Assembly: GCF_023639785.1 (NCBI RefSeq)
Contig: NZ_CP098325.1
Coordinates: 1,364,001-1,428,000, forward strand
Direction of reading: 5' to 3'
DNA from: Leclercia adecarboxylata
GTDB taxonomy: Bacteria > Pseudomonadota > Gammaproteobacteria > Enterobacterales > Enterobacteriaceae
DNA length: 64,000 nt
How positions within the stretch are numbered: position 1 is the stretch's first letter; every line of letters starts with the position of its first letter. A program made the position numbers and the translations under genes. Shown here piece by piece: positions 20,565-28,119 of the stretch. The notes below the pieces were generated by a model that worked only from the letters and a program-made list of their open reading frames with translations, ran no database searches and was not told the DNA's origin.

Positions 20565-21101
20565 TTAGTTGTACATAACGGTAAAGGTGGAGACGGCATT
20601 CGCCGGGCCAGCGGTGATGGTGCTGCCGGTCTGGATATAGCGTGCGCCAAATACCAGATCGTTGGTGGTGGTGCCCGACTGCAGCGTATAGCTGGTGGAT
20701 GGGCTGTATAAGCTCAGTGGGCTTTCGGTTTTATCCAGCAGCTGGACGCCAACACCGGTTGCCGCGCCCGTACCCGGCGTCACGGCCAGTACGTTGGCAT
20801 TGGAGCTGTCAGCAGAGCCGCCAAAGGTGATGGCGGCGCTGGTGATGGTTTCCGGGCAGTCTTTCAGTTGAATATCGAAACGGGTGACAGAGGTCGTAGA
20901 GCCTGAGCCGGTGAAGGCCGTTTGCGACACTTTGCCCAGTGAAACATCCAGCGGGCTGCTGACGCCGTTGACCACCTGACACGCGGTATCAATGATTTCG
21001 CCGGAGAAGTTAATTTGCCCCTCGCCGCTGTTTGCAGCCCAGGCAGAGACAGAACAACATAACGCAGTGGCAATAAACGTGCCGGTAACGATTTTACGCA
21101 T
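20565..21101 (-). CDS. Major fimbrial subunit (FimA/LpfA-like)
   Basis: The 178-residue pilin has a signal peptide ending WAA near residue 23, a donor strand (GEGQINFSGEIIDTAC), one disulfide (C42 region and LKDCPE), and a pilin C-terminus (AVSTFTVMYN). It is the first gene of pilin-chaperone-usher-adhesin-minor pilin, the same order as lpfABCDE and sfmACDHF. I give no symbol because sequence memory does not discriminate between these. The ATG has CAGGAAT upstream. No regulator or recombinase gene accompanies the operon. Confidence 0.9.
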   Translation of the reverse strand: MRKIVTGTFIATALCCSVSAWAANSGEGQINFSGEIIDTACQVVNGVSSPLDVSLGKVSQTAFTGSGSTTSVTRFDIQLKDCPETITSAAITFGGSADSSNANVLAVTPGTGAATGVGVQLLDKTESPLSLYSPSTSYTLQSGTTTNDLVFGARYIQTGSTITAGPANAVSTFTVMYN

Positions 21102-21390
21102 AACAATTCCTGAATAAATGCCGGTGTTAATAACATCCGTTGTGATTAATGGATAAATAAAGGGGCGATACGTTATCGGGGGCTAATTTACGTAATATAT
21201 GGCGGGCGATTAACTATAGGCCGGGTCAATAGTAATTTGATTAATGATTGAATTATTATTTTTTCTTTGATTACAAAGAGATGGGTTGATTCTGGCGGGG
21301 CGGCTGGCGCGAAACCGATAAGAGAAATGTCTGTCCGCCGTCACCTTATCGACGCTATAGTGTTAACAAGATGTCGCAAGGAGAGTTGTC
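21102..21390. other. AT-rich divergent promoter region, fimbrial operon and ybiB
   Basis: This 289-bp gap is much richer in A and T than its flanks (for example ATTTGATTAATGATTGAATTATTATTTTTTC around 21236-21266). It must hold the fimbrial promoter leftward and that of ybiB rightward. I find no pair of inverted repeats that would make a fimS-like invertible switch, and no LexA box in front of ybiB. AT-rich promoters of this kind are often H-NS targets (inference). Confidence 0.6.
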
Positions 21391-22353
21391 GTGGATTATC
21401 GCAAAATTATCAAAGAGGTTGGGCGAGGGAAAAATCACGCCCGCGACCTGGATCAGGAGACCGCCCGGGCCCTTTATACCCAAATGTTGAACGGCGACGT
21501 GCCGGAGCTGGAAATGGGCGGCATTTTGATTGCGCTGCGCATTAAAGGCGAAGGCGAAGCCGAAATGCGCGGCTTTTATGAGGCGATGCAGGCGCAAACC
21601 CTGCGCCTGACGCCCCCCGTCGCGAAGCCGATGCCGGTGGTGATCCCCAGCTATAACGGCGCGCGCAAGCAGGCCAACCTGACTCCGCTGCTGGCGATCC
21701 TGCTGCACAAGCTCGGCTTCCCGGTGGTGGTTCACGGCGTGAGTGAAGATCCGACCCGCGTGCTGAGCGAAACCATCTTTACCCTGCTGGGCATTGAGCC
21801 GACCCGTCACGGCGGCCAGGCACAGGCGAAGCTGGACGGGCATCACCCGGTCTATATTCCGGTGAGCACCCTGTGCCCGCCGCTGGAAAAACAGCTGGCG
21901 ATGCGCTGGCGCATGGGGGTGCGTAACAGCGCCCACACCCTGGCGAAGCTGGCGACGCCGTTTGCCGAAGATGCCGCGTTGCGCCTTTCCAGCGTTTCGC
22001 ACCCGGAATATGTCACCCGCGTGGCGACCTTTTTTGCCGACATCGGTGGCCGCGGGCTGCTGATGCACGGCACGGAAGGGGAAGTGTATGCCAACCCGCA
22101 GCGCTGTCCGCAGCAAACGCTGATTGATGCGGCAGGTACCCGGGTGGTGCTGGAGCGTGGCGACGAGAACACTAATCTGTCTTTGCCGCAGGCGAAAGAT
22201 GCCGAAACCACGGCGCGCTGGATTGAGAGCTGCCTTGCCGGGCGCGAAGCGGTGCCGCACTCCCTGAAGCTGCAGATGGCCTGTTGCCTGCTGGCGACCG
22301 GCCAGGTGGAGACGGTGGATGCCGGGCTGGCGCGGGTTAACCAGAGTTTTTAA
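21391..22353 (+). CDS. ybiB: TrpD2-family nucleic-acid-binding protein YbiB
   Basis: The 320-residue protein matches YbiB along its whole length (MDYRKIIKEVGRGKNHARDL; GEGEAEMRGFYEAM; MRWRMGVRNSAHTLAKL). It has the anthranilate phosphoribosyltransferase fold; the E. coli protein is a dimeric DNA/RNA-binding protein rather than a trp enzyme. The start is GTG at 21391 with GGAGAG upstream. In E. coli it is co-transcribed with the SOS gene dinG; here it is 5.6 kb away, with the fimbrial operon in between, and shows no SOS box. Confidence 0.95.
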   Translation: MDYRKIIKEVGRGKNHARDLDQETARALYTQMLNGDVPELEMGGILIALRIKGEGEAEMRGFYEAMQAQTLRLTPPVAKPMPVVIPSYNGARKQANLTPLLAILLHKLGFPVVVHGVSEDPTRVLSETIFTLLGIEPTRHGGQAQAKLDGHHPVYIPVSTLCPPLEKQLAMRWRMGVRNSAHTLAKLATPFAEDAALRLSSVSHPEYVTRVATFFADIGGRGLLMHGTEGEVYANPQRCPQQTLIDAAGTRVVLERGDENTNLSLPQAKDAETTARWIESCLAGREAVPHSLKLQMACCLLATGQVETVDAGLARVNQSF

Positions 22354-22355
22354 CG

Positions 22356-22384
22356 AAAAAAAGCCCGTCCAGCGATGGACGGGC
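22356..22384 (-). terminator. Rho-independent terminator of ybiJ
   Basis: GCCCGTCC (22363-22370) pairs with GGACGGGC (22377-22384); on the minus strand the stem runs into TTTTTTT. The T-run is on the ybiJ side, so it ends ybiJ transcription, although it may also slow readthrough from ybiB. Confidence 0.88.
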
Positions 22385-22462
22385 CAAAAAACAACAAAGG
22401 GTCAATGAGGGTTGGATCAGCCCGCCAGCGAACCGGCGAGCAGGGCAGAGATAAGGGTCAGG

Positions 22463-22723
22463 TTATTTGTAGATAACCGCGGTGCCGCTCAGTTTGTTGT
22501 TGGTGTTGGCGGAGGTAATGGTGTAACCGGTCGCGCCAGCCGCTTCTGCTTTGGCAGCCAGACGAGCTTCCAGACCGTCCAGCGTGGTCGCGCCTTCAGC
22601 ACTTACCACACCGATTTTGTTCATGCCGTTTGCCTGGGCCGCAGTGACAGATTCCGCCGCGAAAGCACCGAAGGAGAGGGTGGTCAGGGCAACAGCAGCA
22701 ACAGCATATTTGATGGTTTTCAT
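22463..22723 (-). CDS. ybiJ: YhcN/McbA-family periplasmic protein YbiJ
   Basis: This is an 86-residue exported protein with signal peptide MKTIKYAVAAVALTTLSFGAFA and mature domain TLDGLEARLAAKAEAAGATGYTITSA...LSGTAVIYK. It is the DUF1471 (YdgH/YhcN/BhsA) fold, linked to stress and biofilm phenotypes. The start at 22723 is chosen because it begins the signal peptide and has GAGAAATTAACC upstream. A second member, mcbA, lies 4 kb away on the same strand. Confidence 0.94.
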   Translation of the reverse strand: MKTIKYAVAAVALTTLSFGAFAAESVTAAQANGMNKIGVVSAEGATTLDGLEARLAAKAEAAGATGYTITSANTNNKLSGTAVIYK

Positions 22724-23008
22724 GGTTAATTTCTCGCAGGTTATTCTGTTAAGGGGACGTTGTTCCGTCGATGTGATAAGTATCACGCTTTTTTGCGAGA
22801 GATAAAATCGAAGAGAATTGACGTCATTATTCGAAAAATTTGAATGACAAATAAGTTATTGAATATTAATAAATTCAATGAATGGATTTACGTTTCTTGC
22901 CGTTGCGCTTTACAGACGAGACGATGAGGGCACATTTCGACAAACCAGGGGCTAAAAAGCGTGCTCAAAAAAGTAAACGCTTGCGCGGCTTTGCAGCCGC
23001 CAGCCCAG

Positions 23009-23275
23009 TCATCGCAGCTGGCTGTCTTTAGATCCCCTGCGATTATATCCTGCATGTGATGCATTATGTGAATCTTTCTCCTGCTGGCAGGCGATGCACA
23101 GCCGCACGCCGGGCACGGCCTTACGGCGCGCTTCGGGGATCGGCTCCTCACACTCTTCGCAGAATTTCAGGCTTTCGCCCCGCGGGATTTCGCCCCGCGC
23201 CCGGGCTACGGCATCTTCAATGGTACTGTTGATCTGTTCATTAACGGCGTCATCATTCGCCCAACCGGAAGCCAT
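23009..23275 (-). CDS. ybiI: DksA/TraR-type zinc-finger protein YbiI
   Basis: This 88-residue protein matches YbiI in length and sequence (MASGWANDDAVNEQINSTIEDA; GYNRRGSKDSQLR at the end). The zinc finger has CEEC and CIAC pairs in ESLKFCEECEEPIPEARRKAVPG. It lacks the long coiled coil of DksA; small TraR-like proteins can still enter the RNA polymerase secondary channel, but the role of YbiI is not established. A GGAGG site precedes the ATG. The 285-bp gap after it (22724-23008) holds only the ybiJ promoter side as far as I can see. Confidence 0.93.
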   Translation of the reverse strand: MASGWANDDAVNEQINSTIEDAVARARGEIPRGESLKFCEECEEPIPEARRKAVPGVRLCIACQQEKDSHNASHAGYNRRGSKDSQLR

Positions 23276-23346
23276 AAACCCCTCCTGACAGATATTGCGC
23301 TGTACAGTAAATATGGGGTCAAAAAACGAACAATCAAGGCAGGTGA

Positions 23347-24024
23347 CTAGATTTCAGACCATTCGCGCAGCAGGTTGTGATAGAGATTCAGCAGGGAGAG
23401 CACCTCATCACTTTCGCCGTGTCGGGCGCGCAGAGTCTGGATATTGCGATCCAGGTCGAACAGCATGCCGCGCTTTTTATCGTCGCGGATCATCGACTGG
23501 ATCCACATAAAGGAGGCCACCCGTACTCCCGCAGTCACCGGCGTCACGCAGTGCAGGCTGCTGGAGGGATAGAGCACCAGATCCCCCGCCGGGAGCTTCA
23601 CGCTGTGCTGCCCGTAGGTGTCGTTCACCACCAGCTCGCCCCCCTCGTAACTGTCGGGATCGCTTAAAAAGAGGGTGGCGGAGAGATCGGTCCGCATCCA
23701 GCCGCTTTGCGGGTGGCTGCGCACGGCGCCGTCAACGTGAAAGCCGTAGGTCTCCTGCTGCTGGTAGCGGTTAAACAGCGGGCTGGAGATCTGGCGCGGC
23801 AGGGCGGCTGCAAAAAAGAGCGGGTGCTGATTCACCGCCTGCAACACCCTGGCCTGCAAGGTGGTGTACAGCGGGCTTTGGGTGTCGACCTGCTGGTTGT
23901 TTTTCACCTGTGCGCCCTGGTTCCCCACCGTGGCGCGCCCGTCAATCCACGGCGCCTGCTCCAGCTGAGCGCGAAACTGCGCCACCTCATCGGCATTCAG
24001 CACGCCTGGAATGTGATACATCAT
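23347..24024 (-). CDS. ybiX: PKHD-type Fe(II)/2-oxoglutarate hydroxylase YbiX
   Basis: The iron-binding triad is visible as H96 and D98 (YGFHVDGA) and H158 (SSLHCVTP), with R168 (TAGVRVASF) for 2-oxoglutarate. The length of 225 equals E. coli YbiX. The substrate is unknown. It follows the siderophore receptor gene fiu after 61 bp on the same strand and, in E. coli, shares its iron control; a role in iron-starvation metabolism fits (inference). A stem-loop lies between the two genes. Confidence 0.94.
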   Translation of the reverse strand: MMYHIPGVLNADEVAQFRAQLEQAPWIDGRATVGNQGAQVKNNQQVDTQSPLYTTLQARVLQAVNQHPLFFAAALPRQISSPLFNRYQQQETYGFHVDGAVRSHPQSGWMRTDLSATLFLSDPDSYEGGELVVNDTYGQHSVKLPAGDLVLYPSSSLHCVTPVTAGVRVASFMWIQSMIRDDKKRGMLFDLDRNIQTLRARHGESDEVLSLLNLYHNLLREWSEI

Positions 24025-24056
24025 AAAAGTTCTCCGAATCAGAAGAGCACCGAAGC

Positions 24057-24079
24057 GTGGGGGAGCAAAGCTCCCCCAC
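24057..24079 (-). terminator. Stem-loop between fiu and ybiX
   Basis: GTGGGGGAGC and GCTCCCCCAC form a perfect 10-bp stem with a 3-base loop, 6 bp after the fiu stop. No T-run follows, so it more likely protects the fiu message or attenuates ybiX than ends transcription fully. Confidence 0.6.
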
Positions 24080-24085
24080 CTGTTA

Positions 24086-26371
24086 TCAGAAGTGCATGTT
24101 CGCCGTTAACATAAAGGTACGCGGTTCGCCCGGATGGTAGCGGTAGCCGCTCTTGTTGATGGAGGCGACATAGTCCTCATCAAACAGGTTGTAGACGTTG
24201 AGCTGCATATCGAGGTTGCGGTTGACGCGATAGCCCAGTTTGGCATCGGCCACCCAGTAACCTTCTGTAAACGACGGGGTACCCACCGCGCCGTCAGAGC
24301 CACGGTGCATGCTGCCAATATAGCGGGCACCCGCGCCAACGGAGATATCGTCCGTTGCCTGGTACTGGCTCCACAGGGTGAAGGCGTGTTCCGGGGTATA
24401 GGGAAGGGAAGAGGTGCCATCCTGCGCCACGTTGTTGCCGGTGCGCACGCTGGCGCGCTGCTGGGTATACCCGCCGATCACCTGCCAGGCCGGCGTGATG
24501 TTACCCGCGACGGACAGTTCATAACCCTCGACGCGTTTTTTACCGTACTGCGAGTAGGTGCCGTCATCGTTCTGCTCGACTTCGTTTTCGATGTCAGTGC
24601 GGAACACCGCCGCGGTCAGCAGGAGACGTTTATCCAGCACTTCCCACTTGGTGCCCAGCTCGCTGGTTTTGGCCTTCTGCGGTTTAAAGTCGGTGCGGTT
24701 GGCGCTGCTGCCGGTGCCACCCTGCGCCAGGGCGAAGTTGTTGCCGCCCGGCGGCTGCTGGGAGATGGCATAGTTCACATAGATGTTGCCGTGCCCGGTC
24801 AGATGATAAAGCGCCCCGGCTTTCCAGTTCACCAGGTTGCCCGAGGTGGCGGTATCCACGGTGGTGACCGGGGAACCTTTCGGGGTTCCGGCCGGGCAGG
24901 CGACTGCCCCACGACCGGTGCCGCCGCAGACGCTGGCGCTGTCATATTCGGTGTGGTACGTATCGAGACGAATGCCGCCGTTCAGCTCGATATCACGGGT
25001 GATCTGCAGCGTATCAAAGGCGTAAATCCCGAAGGTGTCGGTCCGGCCATTGGCATTGGCGCCGTTATTGTTCAGGCCGCCAATATCAACGTTGCTGTTC
25101 GGGTGATAGATATTGACCGGCGGCGGGGTGATGGCATCCACGCCGTAGTTGGTCTGGGTTTCACGGGTGAACTCCACCCCGGTGCTGATATCGTGGCCGA
25201 CGCTGCCTGTGAAGAATTTGGTCGTCAGGTTGGTCTGGTTAGTCAGGATCTTGTTGCTGACATCTTTGGTGTTGGCGAGACGCGACCAGGTCCAGGTATC
25301 CACGTTATTGCGGTCAGGCTGGGTGATGTTGCTGGCGCCACCCATTACGGCGGTCATCAGATAATCCTGCTTCACCCGCGACCAGCGCGTGGTGTTACGC
25401 ACGGTGGTGTTGTCATTGAAGTCGTGTTCAAAGCGCATCGTGGCAGTGTCGGAGGTGGAGTCGTCGTAATCGGAATCGGTGCCGTAGAAGTTGCTGGTGT
25501 CCACCTTGCCGGAGTGATTCAGCGCCGCGGTGCCCGCCGACGGTGCGGAGTAGCCCGGCAGCCCGATAGTCGGGATCCCGCCGTCCGGGGTATTGTGCTG
25601 GGTCACGTGCAGGTAGTTCAGATAGAGACGGTTTTCCGTTCCCAGACCAAAGGCGAGGGAAGGGGCCACGCCGTAACGTTCGTTTTTAACGTTATCGCGG
25701 CCTTCATCATGGGTCTTTTCACCCATCAGGTTCAGACGAAACGCCGAGGTATCACCCATCACCTGGTTAATGTCGACCGTGCCGCGGCGCATCCAGGCGC
25801 TGCCGATGCTGGCGGAGGCATCAATGCCCGAATCCAGACGCGGCTGTTTGCTGATCATGTTGATCGAGCCGCTCGGGGCGCTGCGTCCGTAATCGCTCCC
25901 GGATGGCCCTTTGATCACTTCCACCTGTTCGGTGTTGAAGGTGTCGCGAGTGGTGCTGCTGATATCGCGAATACCGTCAACGTAAATGCTGTTCGAGGTA
26001 TCCACGCCGCGCATGTACACCGCATCGCCGGTGGTGGAGTTACCGTTTTCACCGGCGAAGAACGCGCCGACCCCGGGGACGTTTTTCAGGGCGTCGGTCA
26101 GGTTGGTCGTGCCCTGGTCCTTCAGCACCTGCTCTGAGATCACGGTCATGGTGCGGGTGGTATCGGCCACCGGACGGCTGAATTTTGCGTCGGCGGACTT
26201 CTGCGGAGCATACAGTGAAGGCTGTGCCGCTTCGACGATCAGGGTGTCGTCACTCTTCTTGTCGTTATTCTCCGCCGCGACAGCAGTAGCCACGGGGGTA
26301 AGACCGATACACAGACCCGCAAAAAAGGTCAGCGAGTTGAAGCTGTTCGGAACGTTGCGATTTTTATCCAT
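24086..26371 (-). CDS. fiu: TonB-dependent catecholate siderophore receptor Fiu
   Basis: This 761-residue outer-membrane receptor takes up monomeric catecholates such as dihydroxybenzoylserine, and catechol-bearing cephalosporins. A signal peptide ends near VAAEN (about 33), the TonB box lies in DDTLIVEA (about 42-49), then the plug domain ([20 protein letters not shown]) and a 22-strand barrel ending in the aromatic residue of ANMHF. The long N-terminal extension is typical of Fiu. A Fur operator lies about 100 bp upstream. mcbA is upstream on the same strand and ybiX downstream. Confidence 0.95.
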   Translation of the reverse strand: MDKNRNVPNSFNSLTFFAGLCIGLTPVATAVAAENNDKKSDDTLIVEAAQPSLYAPQKSADAKFSRPVADTTRTMTVISEQVLKDQGTTNLTDALKNVPGVGAFFAGENGNSTTGDAVYMRGVDTSNSIYVDGIRDISSTTRDTFNTEQVEVIKGPSGSDYGRSAPSGSINMISKQPRLDSGIDASASIGSAWMRRGTVDINQVMGDTSAFRLNLMGEKTHDEGRDNVKNERYGVAPSLAFGLGTENRLYLNYLHVTQHNTPDGGIPTIGLPGYSAPSAGTAALNHSGKVDTSNFYGTDSDYDDSTSDTATMRFEHDFNDNTTVRNTTRWSRVKQDYLMTAVMGGASNITQPDRNNVDTWTWSRLANTKDVSNKILTNQTNLTTKFFTGSVGHDISTGVEFTRETQTNYGVDAITPPPVNIYHPNSNVDIGGLNNNGANANGRTDTFGIYAFDTLQITRDIELNGGIRLDTYHTEYDSASVCGGTGRGAVACPAGTPKGSPVTTVDTATSGNLVNWKAGALYHLTGHGNIYVNYAISQQPPGGNNFALAQGGTGSSANRTDFKPQKAKTSELGTKWEVLDKRLLLTAAVFRTDIENEVEQNDDGTYSQYGKKRVEGYELSVAGNITPAWQVIGGYTQQRASVRTGNNVAQDGTSSLPYTPEHAFTLWSQYQATDDISVGAGARYIGSMHRGSDGAVGTPSFTEGYWVADAKLGYRVNRNLDMQLNVYNLFDEDYVASINKSGYRYHPGEPRTFMLTANMHF

Positions 26372-26470
26372 ATTGTTTAGCGACTTATAATTTTTAGTAT
26401 TGAGTTTCCATTACGTTTCAGGCAGGTCTGAGCCTGTTCCTGTGCCACGTGAATATCCGTAATGAACCTA

Positions 26471-26505
26471 CAAATGATAATAATTGTGATAAACATTATC
26501 ATTTG
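26471..26505. promoter_or_regulatory. Fur operator upstream of fiu
   Basis: CAAATGATAAT (26471-26481) and ATTATCATTTG (26495-26505) are perfect inverted arms, and the interior supplies further GATAAT-type hexamers, as expected for two overlapping Fur dimers. It lies 100 bp before the fiu ATG. Confidence 0.88.
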
Positions 26506-26643
26506 GCGTGACTTTTTATCACTCTCGCCAACAAAATGAAATACGTAAATTTACATTGGCTGCTAAAAATCTTCACAAAGTGGAGGTCGGGCAAAAAATG
26601 AACTGCACCCCGGAGGATGCAGTATGCAGTGCAGAGAGGGGAA

Positions 26644-26904
26644 CTATTTGTAGATGGTGGCAGTACCAAACATATTGGTGTCGCCGCTGGCAGAGTTAAC
26701 GATATAGCCTTTGGCACCTTGTTCACGTGCTTTTTCAGCCAGTTTATCTTCCAAATCGTCGAGGTTTCTTGCGCCCGAGACCTGCACCGTTCCGGCAGGC
26801 CTCAGCTGACTGGTAACGCCGTTGCTGAGTGATTCGATCGACCATGCAGCAAACGACGCACCTGCCAGTGAAGCGGCAGCCAGCATTACCAGATATTTTT
26901 TCAT
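26644..26904 (-). CDS. mcbA: YhcN-family periplasmic protein McbA
   Basis: This 86-residue exported protein matches McbA (YbiM), the McbR-controlled member of the DUF1471 family associated with colanic acid and mucoid phenotypes in E. coli. The signal peptide is MKKYLVMLAAASLAGASFA; the mature part contains RPAGTVQVSGARNLDDLED and ends MFGTATIYK. The ATG at 26904 has GAGGATGTG upstream; the in-frame start at 26940 is rejected because it would bury the signal peptide. Confidence 0.93.
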   Translation of the reverse strand: MKKYLVMLAAASLAGASFAAWSIESLSNGVTSQLRPAGTVQVSGARNLDDLEDKLAEKAREQGAKGYIVNSASGDTNMFGTATIYK

Positions 26905-27145
26905 AATCACATCCTCTGATTGACAACGGGTGATGCACACTAAGTGTAGAACGGGTCAGAGTGTGATTTAGTGCAAAAAATTGATGATGATCTGCTTATT
27001 TTTTGAACGACATATTTTGACAATTCCATGACAAATCAAATACATACAGGTGACTGATTTTTGGCGTTTTATTCTGGCGCGCAGAGAAATATTTACCGTT
27101 GCGCCCGCAACGGGTATCTTACGCCGCTGTTTACAGGAGAACGCC

Positions 27146-28060
27146 ATGACACCCGAGAAGCCGGGGTTGCACCCACGCAACCGCCACCGTAGCCGTTACG
27201 ACATGAATGCCTTGTGCGAAAGCTGTCCGGCGCTGCGCGAATTTATCACCCAGACGCCAGCAGGCGAGCCAACGGTAAATTTCGCCGACCCGCAGGCGGT
27301 AAAGACGCTGAATAAAGCGCTGCTGATGCATTTCTACGGTGTGGCCCAGTGGGATATTCCGGACGGCTATCTCTGCCCGCCGGTTCCGGGGCGTGCCGAC
27401 TATATTCACCATCTCGCCGATCTGCTGGCGGAAGGCAATAACGGTGAGGTGCCCGCGCAGGCGACTATCCTCGATATCGGCACCGGCTCGAATCTGATTT
27501 ACCCCCTTATCGGCGTGCATGAATACGGCTGGCGCTTTACCGGCAGCGAAGTGGACACCCAGGCCTTCGCCAACGCCACCGCCATCATTAACGGTAACCC
27601 CGGCATGAGCCGCGCCATTCGTCTGCGTCGTCAGAAAGAGGCCTCGGCGATCTTCGCGGGCGTTATCCATAAAAACGAACAGTATGACGCCACGCTCTGC
27701 AACCCGCCGTTCCATGATTCAGCGGAAACCGCCCGGGCAGGCAGCGAGCGTAAGCGCCGCAACCTCGGCCAGGCGGCCGACGGCGCGCTGAACTTCGGCG
27801 GCCAGCAGCAGGAGCTGTGGTGCGAAGGGGGCGAAGTGGCGTTTATCACGAAGATGATTGCCGAGAGCGCCCAGTTTGCCCGTCAGGTGAAGTGGTTTAC
27901 TACCCTGGTCTCCCGCAGCGAGAACCTGCCGCCGCTCTACCGCGCCCTGACCGACGTCGGGGCGGTAAAAGTGGTGAAAAAAGAGATGGCCCAGGGTCAG
28001 AAGCAGAGCCGCTTTATCGCCTGGACCTTTATGGACAACGCCAGACGCCGCCAGCGTTAA
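27146..28060 (+). CDS. rlmF: 23S rRNA (adenine-1618-N6)-methyltransferase RlmF
   Basis: RlmF methylates A1618 of 23S rRNA. The SAM-binding motif I is [16 protein letters not shown] and the catalytic N6-amine methylase motif is [10 protein letters not shown] start at ATG 27146 ([20 protein letters not shown]), which follows CAGGAGAACGCC and gives 304 residues, close to the 308 of E. coli; the frame is open further upstream to 27050 but that part is not family-like. It is a single gene divergent from mcbA over 240 bp. Confidence 0.95.
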   Translation: MTPEKPGLHPRNRHRSRYDMNALCESCPALREFITQTPAGEPTVNFADPQAVKTLNKALLMHFYGVAQWDIPDGYLCPPVPGRADYIHHLADLLAEGNNGEVPAQATILDIGTGSNLIYPLIGVHEYGWRFTGSEVDTQAFANATAIINGNPGMSRAIRLRRQKEASAIFAGVIHKNEQYDATLCNPPFHDSAETARAGSERKRRNLGQAADGALNFGGQQQELWCEGGEVAFITKMIAESAQFARQVKWFTTLVSRSENLPPLYRALTDVGAVKVVKKEMAQGQKQSRFIAWTFMDNARRRQR

Positions 28061-28066
28061 GTGCTT

Positions 28067-28093
28067 AACCCTCTCCCCACAGGGGAGAGGGGA
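28067..28093. repeat. CCCTCTCCC palindromic repeat, copy 1
   Basis: AACCCTCTCCCC and GGGGAGAGGGGA flank ACA in the gap between the convergent genes rlmF and ybiO. The same palindrome family recurs at 35981, 47701 and 55164-55249, usually extended by CCCTCACCC. It may act as a bidirectional terminator here. Confidence 0.8.
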
Positions 28094-28119
28094 CAGTCAG
28101 GTGCGGTGCCTGGCGAGAT

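Noticed and set aside
21102..21390. A fimS-like invertible promoter for the fimbrial operon
   Set aside because: No pair of matching inverted repeats could be found at either end of the gap, and no recombinase gene is nearby.
21295..21390. A LexA box in front of ybiB
   Set aside because: No CTG-N10-CAG arrangement is present in the 95 bp before the GTG start.
22888..23151. An 87-codon minus-strand frame overlapping ybiI
   Set aside because: It is out of frame with ybiI for half its length and has no upstream ribosome site.
24134..26137. A 667-codon open frame on the plus strand opposite fiu
   Set aside because: It is antisense to an intact TonB receptor and reads a low-complexity Gly/Ala/His/Val-rich chain; GC-rich codons of fiu leave this frame open by chance.
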